Positions 9,193 to 17,322 of a stretch of 49,113 nucleotides of DNA are shown one piece after another (the first letter of the stretch is position 1; every line of letters starts with the position of its first letter). This DNA is from Desulfatirhabdium butyrativorans DSM 18734 (GTDB lineage Bacteria; Desulfobacterota; Desulfobacteria; Desulfobacterales; Desulfatirhabdiaceae). The notes under the pieces were generated by a model that was not told the origin of the DNA, did no database searches, and worked only from the letters and a program-made list of their open reading frames with translations. Where the stretch lies: NCBI RefSeq assembly GCF_000429925.1, contig NZ_AUCU01000036.1:1-49113 (forward strand). Reading direction: 5' to 3'. A program made the translations under genes and the position numbers.

Positions 9193-9570
9193 ATGGGGAC
9201 TGATAGAAAAGGCGAAAAAATCGGTTGGACTGCGGGGTGGCTGGGGGGATTCATCTGGGTGCTCGCCTTGTCGCTGGTCTTTCTGTACCAGGGAAAAGTG
9301 GCACAGGGCCTATTGGGGATCCTTCTGAGCGGAGTCGCCATCATCGCCATTCTTCACTTCTCACCCTGGCGGCACCAGACAACACTGTATTGGAAACTCA
9401 TGCTTGCGCCCTATGGCTTGTTTTTTCTCTCGATCGTCTGGGCCGTACGGTCCTATGGCGGCCTGGAAGCCATCGGGCTCAACTGGTGGAATCTGCTCTG
9501 GCTCATCCCCTGCTTGAGCCCTTTCGGAATGCTCAGCAACCGGAAATGGTCGGGCTCCGAGAACCAATGA
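9193..9570 (+). CDS. Small multi-pass membrane protein
   Basis: 125 residues with about four hydrophobic segments: [51 protein letters not shown] and [15 protein letters not shown]. The ATG follows GAGAGGAGGCATCA, a good ribosome-binding site. It lies 69 bp after the NTR-like gene and may belong to the same unit. The basic N-terminus (TDRKGEK) suggests it faces the cytoplasm. No family is recognisable. Confidence 0.6.
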   Translation: MGTDRKGEKIGWTAGWLGGFIWVLALSLVFLYQGKVAQGLLGILLSGVAIIAILHFSPWRHQTTLYWKLMLAPYGLFFLSIVWAVRSYGGLEAIGLNWWNLLWLIPCLSPFGMLSNRKWSGSENQ

Positions 9571-9582
9571 CGCGAAGAAGAT

Positions 9583-9708
9583 TTGATAGAGTATAGCGAT
9601 CTGGCCGGCCGGTCCGCCGAAGCTTATGAATCCAAGTTTAACCCAGAATTGTAATGCTTCCTTGAATGACACCATCGTCAAAGGTAGAGAACTGGGTCGC
9701 ATCGTCAT
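9583..9708 (-). pseudogene. chrA: chrA remnant (chromate transporter N-terminus)
   Basis: Reading leftwards from 9708, about 42 codons match the beginning of ChrA chromate transporters: [19 protein letters not shown] and then [10 protein letters not shown]. After that the frame diverges into sequence complementary to the membrane-protein gene, so only about a tenth of the usual 390-450 residues is left. Its ATG overlaps the stop of the chrB-like fragment as ATGA, the normal layout of an intact chrBA operon. The operon was evidently deleted from inside chrA. Confidence 0.7.
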
Positions 9709-9863
9709 ACATCCTCTTTTCGATCGATGTAGTGGACCACCTCGGCGATGGGAACAAGCGCCCGATCCCCAAACCGCAACCGTTCTATCATGACCTCAAA
9801 TATTGAGAGATCGCCAACGTGGCGGCATTTTCTAAGAAACTCATTTTTGCAGAAACCGGTACG
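9705..9863 (-). pseudogene. chrB: chrB remnant (chromate-resistance protein C-terminus)
   Basis: An in-frame stretch of 52 codons to a TGA at 9705 includes [19 protein letters not shown] and then [15 protein letters not shown]. This resembles the Chrome_Resist/ChrB C-terminal pattern HxGDxCTFExM...L...IAEIVHDID. The frame is blocked upstream by a TGA, so the N-terminal part is lost. With the overlapping chrA remnant it marks a decayed chromate-resistance operon. The rest of the gap (9864-9938) holds no gene I can support. Confidence 0.55.
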
Positions 9864-9938
9864 TCAATGGCATTGACTTGAGGAACATCATTTGCGAGCG
9901 CCCCTGCGGCTCCTGTCAGTCCAATCGAGGTTCGTTCA

Positions 9939-11492
9939 TCAATAATCGCTCAAGTCGTTTTCATCCAGGGCGATCAGCTTTTCCGGCCCCACCACCCCTG
10001 TCTTGGTTACATTGATCCCTTTTGCAATGGATTTCCTCCGGGAAGATTGAAAAGAATTCAACTCCCGGTTCTTTCCAGCATTCTGATCGCCACCCGCCAG
10101 TACCACGACCTGATTGACCATGCCTTTCATCTGTTCCGCCTGGGCGCTGAGCTGTTCACTGGCGGATGCAGTTTCTTCGGCAGTGGCCGCATTGTTCTGG
10201 GTCACTTTGTCCATCTCGGTGACGGCCATGTTGACCTGTTCAATACCTTGGGCCTGCTCATTGGAGGCTGTCGCCACTTCACCGATCAATTCGGCGATCC
10301 TGGCAGAACTGGTCTCTACCTGGCGGAAAGCTTCATTGGTCTGAGAGACCAAGAGGGAACCATCCCGAACCCTCTTGACGGTTTCTTCGATCATGCCGGA
10401 GGTATTTTTTGCCGCCTCTGCCGCACGCATGGCCAGATTTCTGACCTCATCGGCCACCACGGCGAAGCCTGCACCGGCTTCGCCAGCCCGGGCCGCCTCG
10501 ACAGCCGCATTCAACGCCAGCAGGTTTGTCTGAAAAGCAATTTCATCGATGGTCTTGATGATCTTGAAGGTCTCTTCACTGGCTTTGGATATATCGGTCA
10601 TCGAACCGGTAAGCTGGTTCATGGACGCATTGGCTTCCCCGACCACCCTTTGGACATCCGCCATGAGCGTGTTCACCTGCCCGGTATGACGCGCATTCTG
10701 TTTGGTCATGGAGGACATTTCTTCAAGCGCGGATGAAGTTTCTTCAATACTGGAGGCTTGCTCGGATGTCCCTTCCGCTAAAGTCTGGCTTGCGGAGGCT
10801 ACCTGTTCCGCAGCGGAAGTCACCTGATCCGCCCCATCCGCCAATCCTTTGGCCAGCAGGTTGATCGGTTTGATGATTCTTTTCTGGAACAGCAGCCATG
10901 TCCCCGCCAGGATCAAGATAACCAGAAAAAAATTGGTAATATTCATCAGACCGGATCTCCGGATGGCCTGTTGAACTTCAGCCACACGTTTGGCCGACTC
11001 GATTTCCTGAATCTTGCGCAGTTCGAAGAGTTTTTCTTTCAGCGCCCGCCACAGCGGTGTTTCAACCTGATTGAGCAAGGCTATCGCATCATCGGGATGG
11101 CCCGAAACGGCATGCTGCTGAACAGCGGTTTTCAGTTCATGATCTTTGCTCCACATTTCCAGAATACTCCCCAGCAAATCCTTCATGGATCCGGTTGCAA
11201 GCGAAGCCGCTTCCGCTTGGCTTTTCAGAAATGCCTCGTGAGCGTTCCGATAATTCTTCTTGGCCTGTTCATCTTTCGGATTGATCAGAACATTTCGGGC
11301 CGCCTGTCCGGTCTGCAGACCCATTGCATACATCTCACCAATGTCCTTGAGCAATATCTGGTCGGTGATCATGATTTCCGTATTCTTACGGATGTTATCA
11401 TTCTGGACATACAGAACGACGGAGTTTGCCATCGACAAAACCAGAAGGCCCAGCATGGCAGTACCCAGGAGTGTATTGATTTTCATGTCCAT
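9939..11492 (-). CDS. Methyl-accepting chemotaxis protein
   Basis: 517 residues. TM1 is at about 6-28 (LLGTAMLGLLVLSMANSVVLY), a helical periplasmic region of about 150 residues resembles a 4HB_MCP domain, and TM2 is at about 188-207. The cytoplasmic part is a long coiled coil with the signalling hairpin EIAFQTNLLALNAAVEAARAG, then GFAVVADEVRNLA. It should link ligand binding outside to CheA/CheW. It ends DLSDY, without the NWETF-type tether for CheR. A lactate-permease-type gene lies 74 bp upstream on the same strand, so the receptor may sense that permease's substrate; this is inference from position. Confidence 0.93.
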   Translation of the reverse strand: MDMKINTLLGTAMLGLLVLSMANSVVLYVQNDNIRKNTEIMITDQILLKDIGEMYAMGLQTGQAARNVLINPKDEQAKKNYRNAHEAFLKSQAEAASLATGSMKDLLGSILEMWSKDHELKTAVQQHAVSGHPDDAIALLNQVETPLWRALKEKLFELRKIQEIESAKRVAEVQQAIRRSGLMNITNFFLVILILAGTWLLFQKRIIKPINLLAKGLADGADQVTSAAEQVASASQTLAEGTSEQASSIEETSSALEEMSSMTKQNARHTGQVNTLMADVQRVVGEANASMNQLTGSMTDISKASEETFKIIKTIDEIAFQTNLLALNAAVEAARAGEAGAGFAVVADEVRNLAMRAAEAAKNTSGMIEETVKRVRDGSLLVSQTNEAFRQVETSSARIAELIGEVATASNEQAQGIEQVNMAVTEMDKVTQNNAATAEETASASEQLSAQAEQMKGMVNQVVVLAGGDQNAGKNRELNSFQSSRRKSIAKGINVTKTGVVGPEKLIALDENDLSDY

Positions 11493-11566
11493 TTCTCTTT
11501 CTACGGGTCCGTTTTACCCGCTATTCATGATGGATAATCTTATCTGGAAAAACCATTTCCTTGAAA

Positions 11567-13090
11567 CTACACCAACAGCAGCAGAATCGCCCCCAGAATG
11601 ATGGTACAGCCGATGCCGATGGGAATGGTCCATCGAAGGATATCCCCTTCTTTTCCGACGGCGCCGCACATGGGGGCAGCAATGGCGATCTTGAACGGTG
11701 ATGAAATGGAGCCGATGGATGCGCCGACGGCCAACCCTGCGGAAAGCCAAACCGGCGATATGCCGAGCAGTCCTGCAGCCTGAATCTGAAGAATGCCGAA
11801 CAGCATCAGGGACGCCACGCCGTAACCAGTCAAGAATGTTCCGGCCCATCCGAGAACCGGTACAAACAGCGGATACAGGCTCCCGGTATACAATTTGAGC
11901 CCTTCGGAAAGCACCCAGGGAATGTGATTCGGATGGTTCAGCGATGCGAAATGGGCCGTATATCCGGAATAGGCGATCATCTGCCCCATGGCACCGAAAA
12001 GCGCCATGGCAAGGGACGGCCGCCATCCTTTCTTGAACCCCGCCTGGATGACGTTGAGCATTTGGGATTTGCCCATGCCGAAGATACGGATCGTCATGAT
12101 CGAAGCCAGGAACAGATACAGATAGGCCGAGAAAAACGGGGTCAGCACGAGGGTATGCACCGGAATGATCCGAAACGTCCAGCGAAGACGCTCGAATGTC
12201 AGGACTTTGAGAAACGGTACGGTGTTGATGAGAAAGAGACTGACCATCATGAGGGCAAACGGCGACAGATCCATGGCAATCTGCCGTGTGATGGCCATTT
12301 TTCGAACGCCCAGCCGAAACAGGATCAGCATCAATCCCAGCCCGCCGATCATCCCGGCCAGCGACGGTCCGGCGAGATAGACAGTGACCAAGGCAATGAT
12401 GGAGGCGATCAGGCCCGATCCCAGAGAAATAACCATCTGCCTGCCGAAATCGACCCCGGAATCTTCCGAGCCTCTCAGGTAAAATGGAATGCAGGCTGCC
12501 ATCAGCAGGGATGCCGGTATGGAAAGCCATGCGGAGGCAACGGCCAATGTCTGGATCGGCAGACCGGTAATCAGCGAATGCACCGCCAGAATCATGCCGG
12601 AGAGCTCCAGTGTCATCATGCCCGAATAACCGATAATGGACAATGCAGCCGATCCGACGGGTGTGACGCCGCCTGCGCGAAGCATGGGCGCCACAACCGG
12701 CTCTGCGATGACGCTGGCCCCTTCCATGAAATTGCCTACACCGATCGTGATCAGCAGATTGCGCAAAAACGGGCTGCTGACCCCCTGCATGAACCAGTTG
12801 ACGATGCGGCCCAGCGATCCGGTGGAGAGCAGAAGCTGGCTCAGGAAAATACCGGCGAAGATCACCAGCAGCAGGGGAAATGTGGTGAACACGCCATCCA
12901 GGCCAGCCATCAGCACGACCGGAACCGGGGTTTGAAACACCCAGACGGTCAGCAGCAGACTGAAGGCGGTTCCGAAAACGGAAAGCGCAAGCGCCGACTG
13001 TTTCAATCCAACCGCCAGAACCGTCAGCAGCAATACCGGAGACCAACTCCACAAAAAGAGGTTGAGATTGCTCATCGGAAACCGATCCAT
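11567..13090 (-). CDS. LctP-family (L-lactate permease-type) transporter
   Basis: 507 residues with 12 or more hydrophobic segments. The diagnostic block is GNFMEGASVIAEPVVAPML near residue 118, followed by GSAALSIIGYSGMMTLELSG, as in LctP/GlcA permeases. The C-terminus contains GASIGSISSPFKIAIAA, also typical of the family. It should import lactate, glycolate or a related 2-hydroxy acid with protons across the inner membrane. An alternative start is the ATG at 13075; neither start has a strong ribosome-binding site. A chemotaxis receptor follows in the same direction. Lactate is a common electron donor of sulfate reducers, which fits the presumed host. Confidence 0.9.
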   Translation of the reverse strand: MDRFPMSNLNLFLWSWSPVLLLTVLAVGLKQSALALSVFGTAFSLLLTVWVFQTPVPVVLMAGLDGVFTTFPLLLVIFAGIFLSQLLLSTGSLGRIVNWFMQGVSSPFLRNLLITIGVGNFMEGASVIAEPVVAPMLRAGGVTPVGSAALSIIGYSGMMTLELSGMILAVHSLITGLPIQTLAVASAWLSIPASLLMAACIPFYLRGSEDSGVDFGRQMVISLGSGLIASIIALVTVYLAGPSLAGMIGGLGLMLILFRLGVRKMAITRQIAMDLSPFALMMVSLFLINTVPFLKVLTFERLRWTFRIIPVHTLVLTPFFSAYLYLFLASIMTIRIFGMGKSQMLNVIQAGFKKGWRPSLAMALFGAMGQMIAYSGYTAHFASLNHPNHIPWVLSEGLKLYTGSLYPLFVPVLGWAGTFLTGYGVASLMLFGILQIQAAGLLGISPVWLSAGLAVGASIGSISSPFKIAIAAPMCGAVGKEGDILRWTIPIGIGCTIILGAILLLLV

Positions 13091-13104
13091 CCTGAAAAAA
13101 GGGG

Positions 13105-13119
13105 TTTTGCAATTGGCTC
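13105..13119. repeat. Solo end of family A repeat
   Basis: ttttgcaattggctc is identical to the right terminal repeat of the complete copy at 13312-13432, but no partner lies nearby on the left. It sits 14 bp in front of the permease start. The sequence between it and 13312 contains nothing I can assign. Confidence 0.6.
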
Positions 13120-13311
13120 GATAAAAACGCTCTTTTCACTCCAAAGTCAACAGGAACATCGCGATCCCACAGTTCATCCGTCCGGGACCCTTTCAAGCCC
13201 GCAAGTCATGTTCGAAGATTGTCGGCAGAAAGCTCGGCGTCACTCACCAATCCGTCGGGCACAAACAAACATTGATCCAACTTCATGGTCCTTACATAAA
13301 ACATTTAGGGT

Positions 13312-13432
13312 GAGCCAATTGCAAAAGTCCTTCTGCGTCATTCCGGCGAAAGCCGGAATCTTTTCATTTCAAAGCGTTATGGACCCAGGCTTTCGCCGGG
13401 ATGACGAAAAATGGAGGTTTTGCAATTGGCTC
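13312..13432. repeat. Family A MITE-like element, complete copy
   Basis: 121 bp bounded by perfect 15-bp inverted ends, gagccaattgcaaaa (13312-13326) and ttttgcaattggctc (13418-13432). Inside is gtcattccggcgaaagccgg with a partly inverted partner (ctttcgccgggatgac). The spacer ttcatttcaaagcgttatgg is nearly identical in the copy at 19614-19749. It is too short to encode a transposase. The following DNA up to 13648 shows no gene. Confidence 0.85.
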
Positions 13433-13648
13433 ATGGAAATGCAGTTTAAAAAACTGGAGGCTGCCTCCGGCGCGTCAATGCATCGATCTCCCCTTTCCAC
13501 AAATCGCTTGACTTGCCGGTTTCCCCTGATTCATGATGAATAATAGAAAATTGCATGAGCTGATCACCTTACCACTGCCAGGAATGGAAGGGCCGGGGTT
13601 TTCTGGTCCGCATTTTCTGTTTTGATTTCTCCTTTCCCCGATTTTCGC

Positions 13649-14572
13649 ATGATGAAGCCAAAACTCTTTCTGTTTTTTACAACGGCCGCGCTTATCTGGA
13701 TGTTCTTCTTCCCTGTTTCCTCATGGGCACTCCGATGTTTCATCATGAATCCCGGTACGACCTGCTACGGAACGACCCGTTCGGTGAAAGTAAACGAGAA
13801 GGAAACACTGCTGGACATCGCCCGGGATCTGGATCTGGGGTACAATCAGATCATTGCCGCAAATCCGGAAACCGATCCCTGGGTGCCTGCCAAAACGAGT
13901 CTCGTGACAGTACCGACCGCTTTCATCCTTCCCCGGGAAAGCGAATACACAGGCATTGTCGTCAATTTGGCAGAGATGCGCCTTTACTATTTCATGTCGG
14001 ACGGCGGCCACGATTATTTTCTAACGGCACCCATCGGTGTCGGTACCGAGGGCTTTCTCACCAAACCGGGCAATTATAAGGTGAAAAGCAAGACAGTCAA
14101 TCCGACCTGGGTGGTGCCGGAGTCCATCAAAAAACTGGAGCCTGACCTTCCGGACAAGGTACCGCCGGGACCGGACAATCCGATGGGCGATTTTGCCCTC
14201 CGTCTATCCCAAATGGAATATGCCATTCATGGGACGAATAAGCCGTGGGGAATCGGCCGGCGGGTAAGTCACGGCTGCATGCGCATGTATCCGGAAGACA
14301 TTGCCGAACTTTATTCATTGGTGCAGGTGGGGACAGCGGTTCATGTGATTTATGAACCCATCAAGATCGGCTGGGGTGACGGGAAATGCTGGATTCAGGT
14401 CTTTGACGACTATGACGGCCAAATTACCAATCCGGTTTCCAAAGTAACGGATGACCTTTCCTTTTACGAAACGGCCAAGGGACCACTGGAGATCGATTTC
14501 AAGGCCCTTTTCAGGGCCTTGAAGGAAAAAACCGGCATGCCGGTAGCTATCGCGCAGCCCAAAGCGCCATGA
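13649..14572 (+). CDS. L,D-transpeptidase (YkuD) with LysM-like segment
   Basis: 307 residues from the first of two in-tandem ATGs. The signal peptide is FLFFTTAALIWMFFFPVSSWA. A LysM-like segment (VNEKETLLDIARDLDLGYNQI) runs to about residue 75 and the YkuD catalytic domain spans about 95-245. Its catalytic motif is HGTNKPWGIGRRVSHGCMR, with the nucleophilic Cys in SHGCMR. Such enzymes act in the periplasm, where they cross-link peptidoglycan or attach Braun-type lipoprotein to it. The LysM-plus-YkuD order and length match the ErfK/YbiS/YcfS group. A Braun-like lipoprotein gene with a C-terminal lysine is convergent 99 bp downstream. Confidence 0.93.
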   Translation: MMKPKLFLFFTTAALIWMFFFPVSSWALRCFIMNPGTTCYGTTRSVKVNEKETLLDIARDLDLGYNQIIAANPETDPWVPAKTSLVTVPTAFILPRESEYTGIVVNLAEMRLYYFMSDGGHDYFLTAPIGVGTEGFLTKPGNYKVKSKTVNPTWVVPESIKKLEPDLPDKVPPGPDNPMGDFALRLSQMEYAIHGTNKPWGIGRRVSHGCMRMYPEDIAELYSLVQVGTAVHVIYEPIKIGWGDGKCWIQVFDDYDGQITNPVSKVTDDLSFYETAKGPLEIDFKALFRALKEKTGMPVAIAQPKAP

Positions 14573-14671
14573 TCCTCTGCGGGCAATTCGCACATGCCCC
14601 GGGCTTCTGATACTGCATCCGCCCCCCTGGAGACAGGGGAACGGAATGGCCAGGTTGTCAATACGAACCAG

Positions 14672-15040
14672 CTATTTTTTAAGGGATTTTTCGAAAATAC
14701 GCTCCGTCTTTTGAGCAGCGGCTTCTGCGCGTTCAGTGGCATTTGCCGCTTTGGTAGCAGCCATATCGGCCCGGTTGGCCGCCTGCTCGGCGCTGGACGC
14801 GGCCTTGTCGAGGCGGGCGCCCATGGATTCCAGCTTCTGGTTGATGGCCTCAGTTCGGGCGGCCGCCGCTTTGGCCTGCTCGGCCGCTGCTCTGGCCTGC
14901 TCGGCCGACTGTTTGGCGCTATCCAGCAGCGCCCTGTCTTCCTTGCTGAGGGTTGCACAGCCGTTGAGGCCGGCAAAGCAGAAAATGAGCGCCAGAATAA
15001 TCATCGTGGACAAGGTTCCGTTCCAGTTTTTCGTTCGCAT
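14672..15040 (-). CDS. Alanine-rich Lpp/OprI-like outer-membrane lipoprotein
   Basis: 122 residues. The ATG at 15040 follows AAAAGGAGGTTGGAAT. A lipoprotein signal ends in the lipobox LNGC. The mature part is an uninterrupted alanine-rich heptad coiled coil (AEQARAAAEQAKAAAARTEA and further) ending in FEKSLKK. The lipid anchor, coiled coil and terminal lysine are those of Braun lipoprotein and its relative OprI, which L,D-transpeptidases join to peptidoglycan. It is longer than E. coli Lpp (58 mature residues). The adjacent L,D-transpeptidase is a plausible partner. The terminal Lys being the attachment site is inference. Confidence 0.8.
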   Translation of the reverse strand: MRTKNWNGTLSTMIILALIFCFAGLNGCATLSKEDRALLDSAKQSAEQARAAAEQAKAAAARTEAINQKLESMGARLDKAASSAEQAANRADMAATKAANATERAEAAAQKTERIFEKSLKK

Positions 15041-15125
15041 ATTCCAACCTCCTTTTGTGAATAAAGTGAATATTGCTAACGTCCCGGCCATTGGGGAAAC
15101 CGGGATCATGGAATGATACATAGTG

Positions 15126-15246
15126 CCTGAACGGAAAACCCGTTTTGGGTGCAACCTGAGCCGGAGGGCGGGCTGTTTTGCAATGCAGCGTGAAATTGCC
15201 TGCCCGCAGGCGGCGCGCTGCTCCGAATAGGGGTTTTCCGTTCAGG
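15126..15246. repeat. Family B MITE-like element, simple copy
   Basis: Inverted ends cctgaacggaaaacc (15126-15140) and ggttttccgttcagg (15232-15246) enclose GC-rich DNA with the marker blocks gagccggagggcgggctg and tgcccgcaggcggcgcgctg. A second copy at 35726-36028 carries both blocks with extra DNA between them. The remaining sequence to 15465 shows no gene. Confidence 0.8.
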
Positions 15247-15465
15247 AACCGCACAGCGAACGATGCGCCTTGACCGTGGGTTGTTCGGTTTGGATTGATA
15301 TCTCAGGGACGTATCCTTATCGGCTTTCAGGGGTCTGAAGACCGGCAGTCGGACCAGACACATTCTTTGTTGATCAATGATCCATGTCCAATCGGTTTCG
15401 AATACGCATTGGTGCTGGGAAAATGAAAAATTCGTGCTTGATGTTTAAATGAGAGAAGCCTCTTG

Positions 15466-16548
15466 ATGTTCCAAAAAGATGACAAGAACAGGTGCTTTTA
15501 TCAGCCGATCCGCTGGATCGTAGAAGCCGCTAACCGTCTTGACTCCTGCATGTGGACCCTTCTGAATTCTCGATGCTATTCTCAATATAAGAAAAATCAA
15601 TCCGCAGTCAAGTCAAAACCTTTTCATTCAAAGGCGCTGATCCTCCTGGGAATCCTCTGGATATTCTCGGCGGCGGCCGCATCCGAAGGGATGTCTCCGG
15701 CATCTGGACGGATCATCGTTATCGACAAGGCCAAAAAACAGTTGATTTTATACAGGAACGGCCGAGCGACGGCCCGATCTCCGATCTCCTTCGGGATCGA
15801 TCCGAATTCGGATAAATACAAGGCATTCGACTGCGCAACCCCGGAAGGGCGCTATGTCATCACATATAAAAAAATCGAAAGTCCGTTTCACCGATTTTTG
15901 GGCATTTCCTATCCGAACCGCATGAACGCTGAGAAAGCCCTGGCCAGCGGCATCATCTCCAAGGCGGAATTTGAACGGGTTGTTGAAAATATCCGGAAAT
16001 CGAGATGGACAGCCTGTGATACCGGCCTGGGCTGCGATATTGGAATTCATGGCGGAGGGGTGTTCCGATCGATGGACCATTCCAGAGAAAGAGACTGGAC
16101 CGAGGGCTGCATTGCATTAAACAACCCGGATATCGAAAAGCTTTTCGATTCATGCAAACCCGGAGATCCGGTCATCATATTCAACAGCTCCAGAAACCTC
16201 TACGGCATCATCCGGCCGTTTACACATGCAACGGAGCTGGACGCGAACGGAATTCCCGTATGCGAAAACGGGGCCTTCACCTATCAAACGGAGATGGCCA
16301 CTTCTCTGGGCCGGATGGTGCTGACCCTCAAGGAAGGAAAAGATTACGGCCGGTCCATCGATGTCCGGGTTTATGGAAACGGCGCAAGCGAACAGCCGTC
16401 GCTGGTCCTTGTGGATCGGAATGCGGACGGTTACATGTCATCTCTGGACAGCGTCAGCGGCCCGGACGATTTGGTGAAAAATCCGGAAGCAGCCTACCGA
16501 ATGATCCGGGAAGCGGTCATCGCTGCCCTGTCTACCGGCGTTTTTTGA
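15466..16548 (+). CDS. L,D-transpeptidase (YkuD), second copy
   Basis: 360 residues from ATG 15466, with a TTG one codon earlier. The N-terminus is unusual: about 45 polar residues precede the hydrophobic export segment (ALILLGILWIFSAAAASEG), so the real start may be the ATG at 15550. The YkuD domain spans about 80-250 with IIVIDKAKKQLILYRNG at its start and the catalytic block IGIHGGG...DWTEGCIAL, Cys in TEGCIAL. A further 110 residues at the C-terminus resemble no domain I know, apart from a DRNADGYMSSLDS stretch that resembles a calcium-binding dockerin/EF-hand loop. It acts in the periplasm on peptidoglycan and is not closely similar to the enzyme at 13649. Confidence 0.88.
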   Translation: MFQKDDKNRCFYQPIRWIVEAANRLDSCMWTLLNSRCYSQYKKNQSAVKSKPFHSKALILLGILWIFSAAAASEGMSPASGRIIVIDKAKKQLILYRNGRATARSPISFGIDPNSDKYKAFDCATPEGRYVITYKKIESPFHRFLGISYPNRMNAEKALASGIISKAEFERVVENIRKSRWTACDTGLGCDIGIHGGGVFRSMDHSRERDWTEGCIALNNPDIEKLFDSCKPGDPVIIFNSSRNLYGIIRPFTHATELDANGIPVCENGAFTYQTEMATSLGRMVLTLKEGKDYGRSIDVRVYGNGASEQPSLVLVDRNADGYMSSLDSVSGPDDLVKNPEAAYRMIREAVIAALSTGVF

Positions 16549-16894
16549 AATCCTGCCGGCGCCTTGTTTACCCGCAGCTTTTGCTTGAGGAGTTCATAGA
16601 CATTGAAGACGAGCGGGTAGATGCCATAGTTTTCCATGACACCCATGAGCGTGTTCATCATGTTCTGTTGATGGCGATAAGGGTATGATCTGCAATCTTT
16701 CGAGAGGGATGGCCGGAAATGGCTTTCGGGAGGCTCGATTCAAAAAAGGATAATCATGCACGGTCAGCCTTCACGCCACCGAGCAAAAACAGCTCATAAA
16801 ATGGAATGCAGCCAAATGTACGATAAATGTTCATGAAGGGTTCGCCGCCCTCGCAGATGAAAATCCGGTGGACATTCGCGAAAAGCCATGGTCC

Positions 16895-17052
16895 GTCATT
16901 CCGGCGAAATCCCGCCAGTGGCGGGAGGAATCCATTTCTGTGGTGGCGGGACTTGGACAGGTTCTGGCCCCCTCCTGCCATAGGCAGGACCATAGGCAGG
17001 ACCATAGGCAGGACCATAGGCAGGACCATAGGCAGGATTTCGCCGGGGTGAC
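16895..17052. repeat. Family A repeat with expanded internal tandem
   Basis: Begins gtcattccggcgaaatcccg (16895) and ends tttcgccggggtgac (17052), the same ends as other copies. It contains cccgccagtggcggg and a 12-bp tandem array (separate entry). The gap from 16549 to 16894 carries only short open frames on the minus strand that I could not assign, and nothing is evident in 17053-17322. Confidence 0.75.
16979..17038. repeat. 12-bp tandem repeat, five units
   Basis: Five contiguous copies of cataggcaggac, the last ending in t. The unit equals half of the imperfect hairpin cctgccataggcagg at this place in family A elements, so it arose by expansion inside the repeat. No spacers are present, so it is not a CRISPR. 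Confidence 0.95.
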
Positions 17053-17322
17053 GGGCTTCACTGCCCACTGCCCCCCACCGCTGAGGAACCCTGTACCAGG
17101 GCTATTCCTGTACCTTGACAGGCCAATAACCCGGGCGTAGTATGACCGCCGAATACCGTTACATGTCTCGATGCGTTCTGAGCATTTGTTCAGGTGACGA
17201 ATACAATCCAGCCGGCCAACCGGCAATTTCCTCCATCCTGCTGACAACCCGCTGCCGAAAGCAAACAAAAAGGTATTGTTCTGCCAGCCAGCGGGCATTA
17301 TCGCTGAAACGGAAACAGGATC

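Noticed and set aside
11924-13543. 539-codon plus-strand open frame
   Set aside because: Antisense to the permease and running through a family A repeat; composition is typical of shadow frames.
14623-14640. Terminator cccctggagacagggg between the L,D-transpeptidase and the lipoprotein gene
   Set aside because: The 6-bp stem lacks a T-run on either strand, so the call is too weak.
16499-16660. Minus-strand frame reading MMNTLMGVMENYGIYPLVFN and on
   Set aside because: The hydrophobic pattern looks protein-like and another piece (IYRTFGCIPFYELFLLGG, about 16754-16860) lies near, so this may be a decayed gene, but I could not match a family and the 3' part overlaps the L,D-transpeptidase.
16979-17038. 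CRISPR array
   Set aside because: The repeats are contiguous, 12 bp long and have no spacers.
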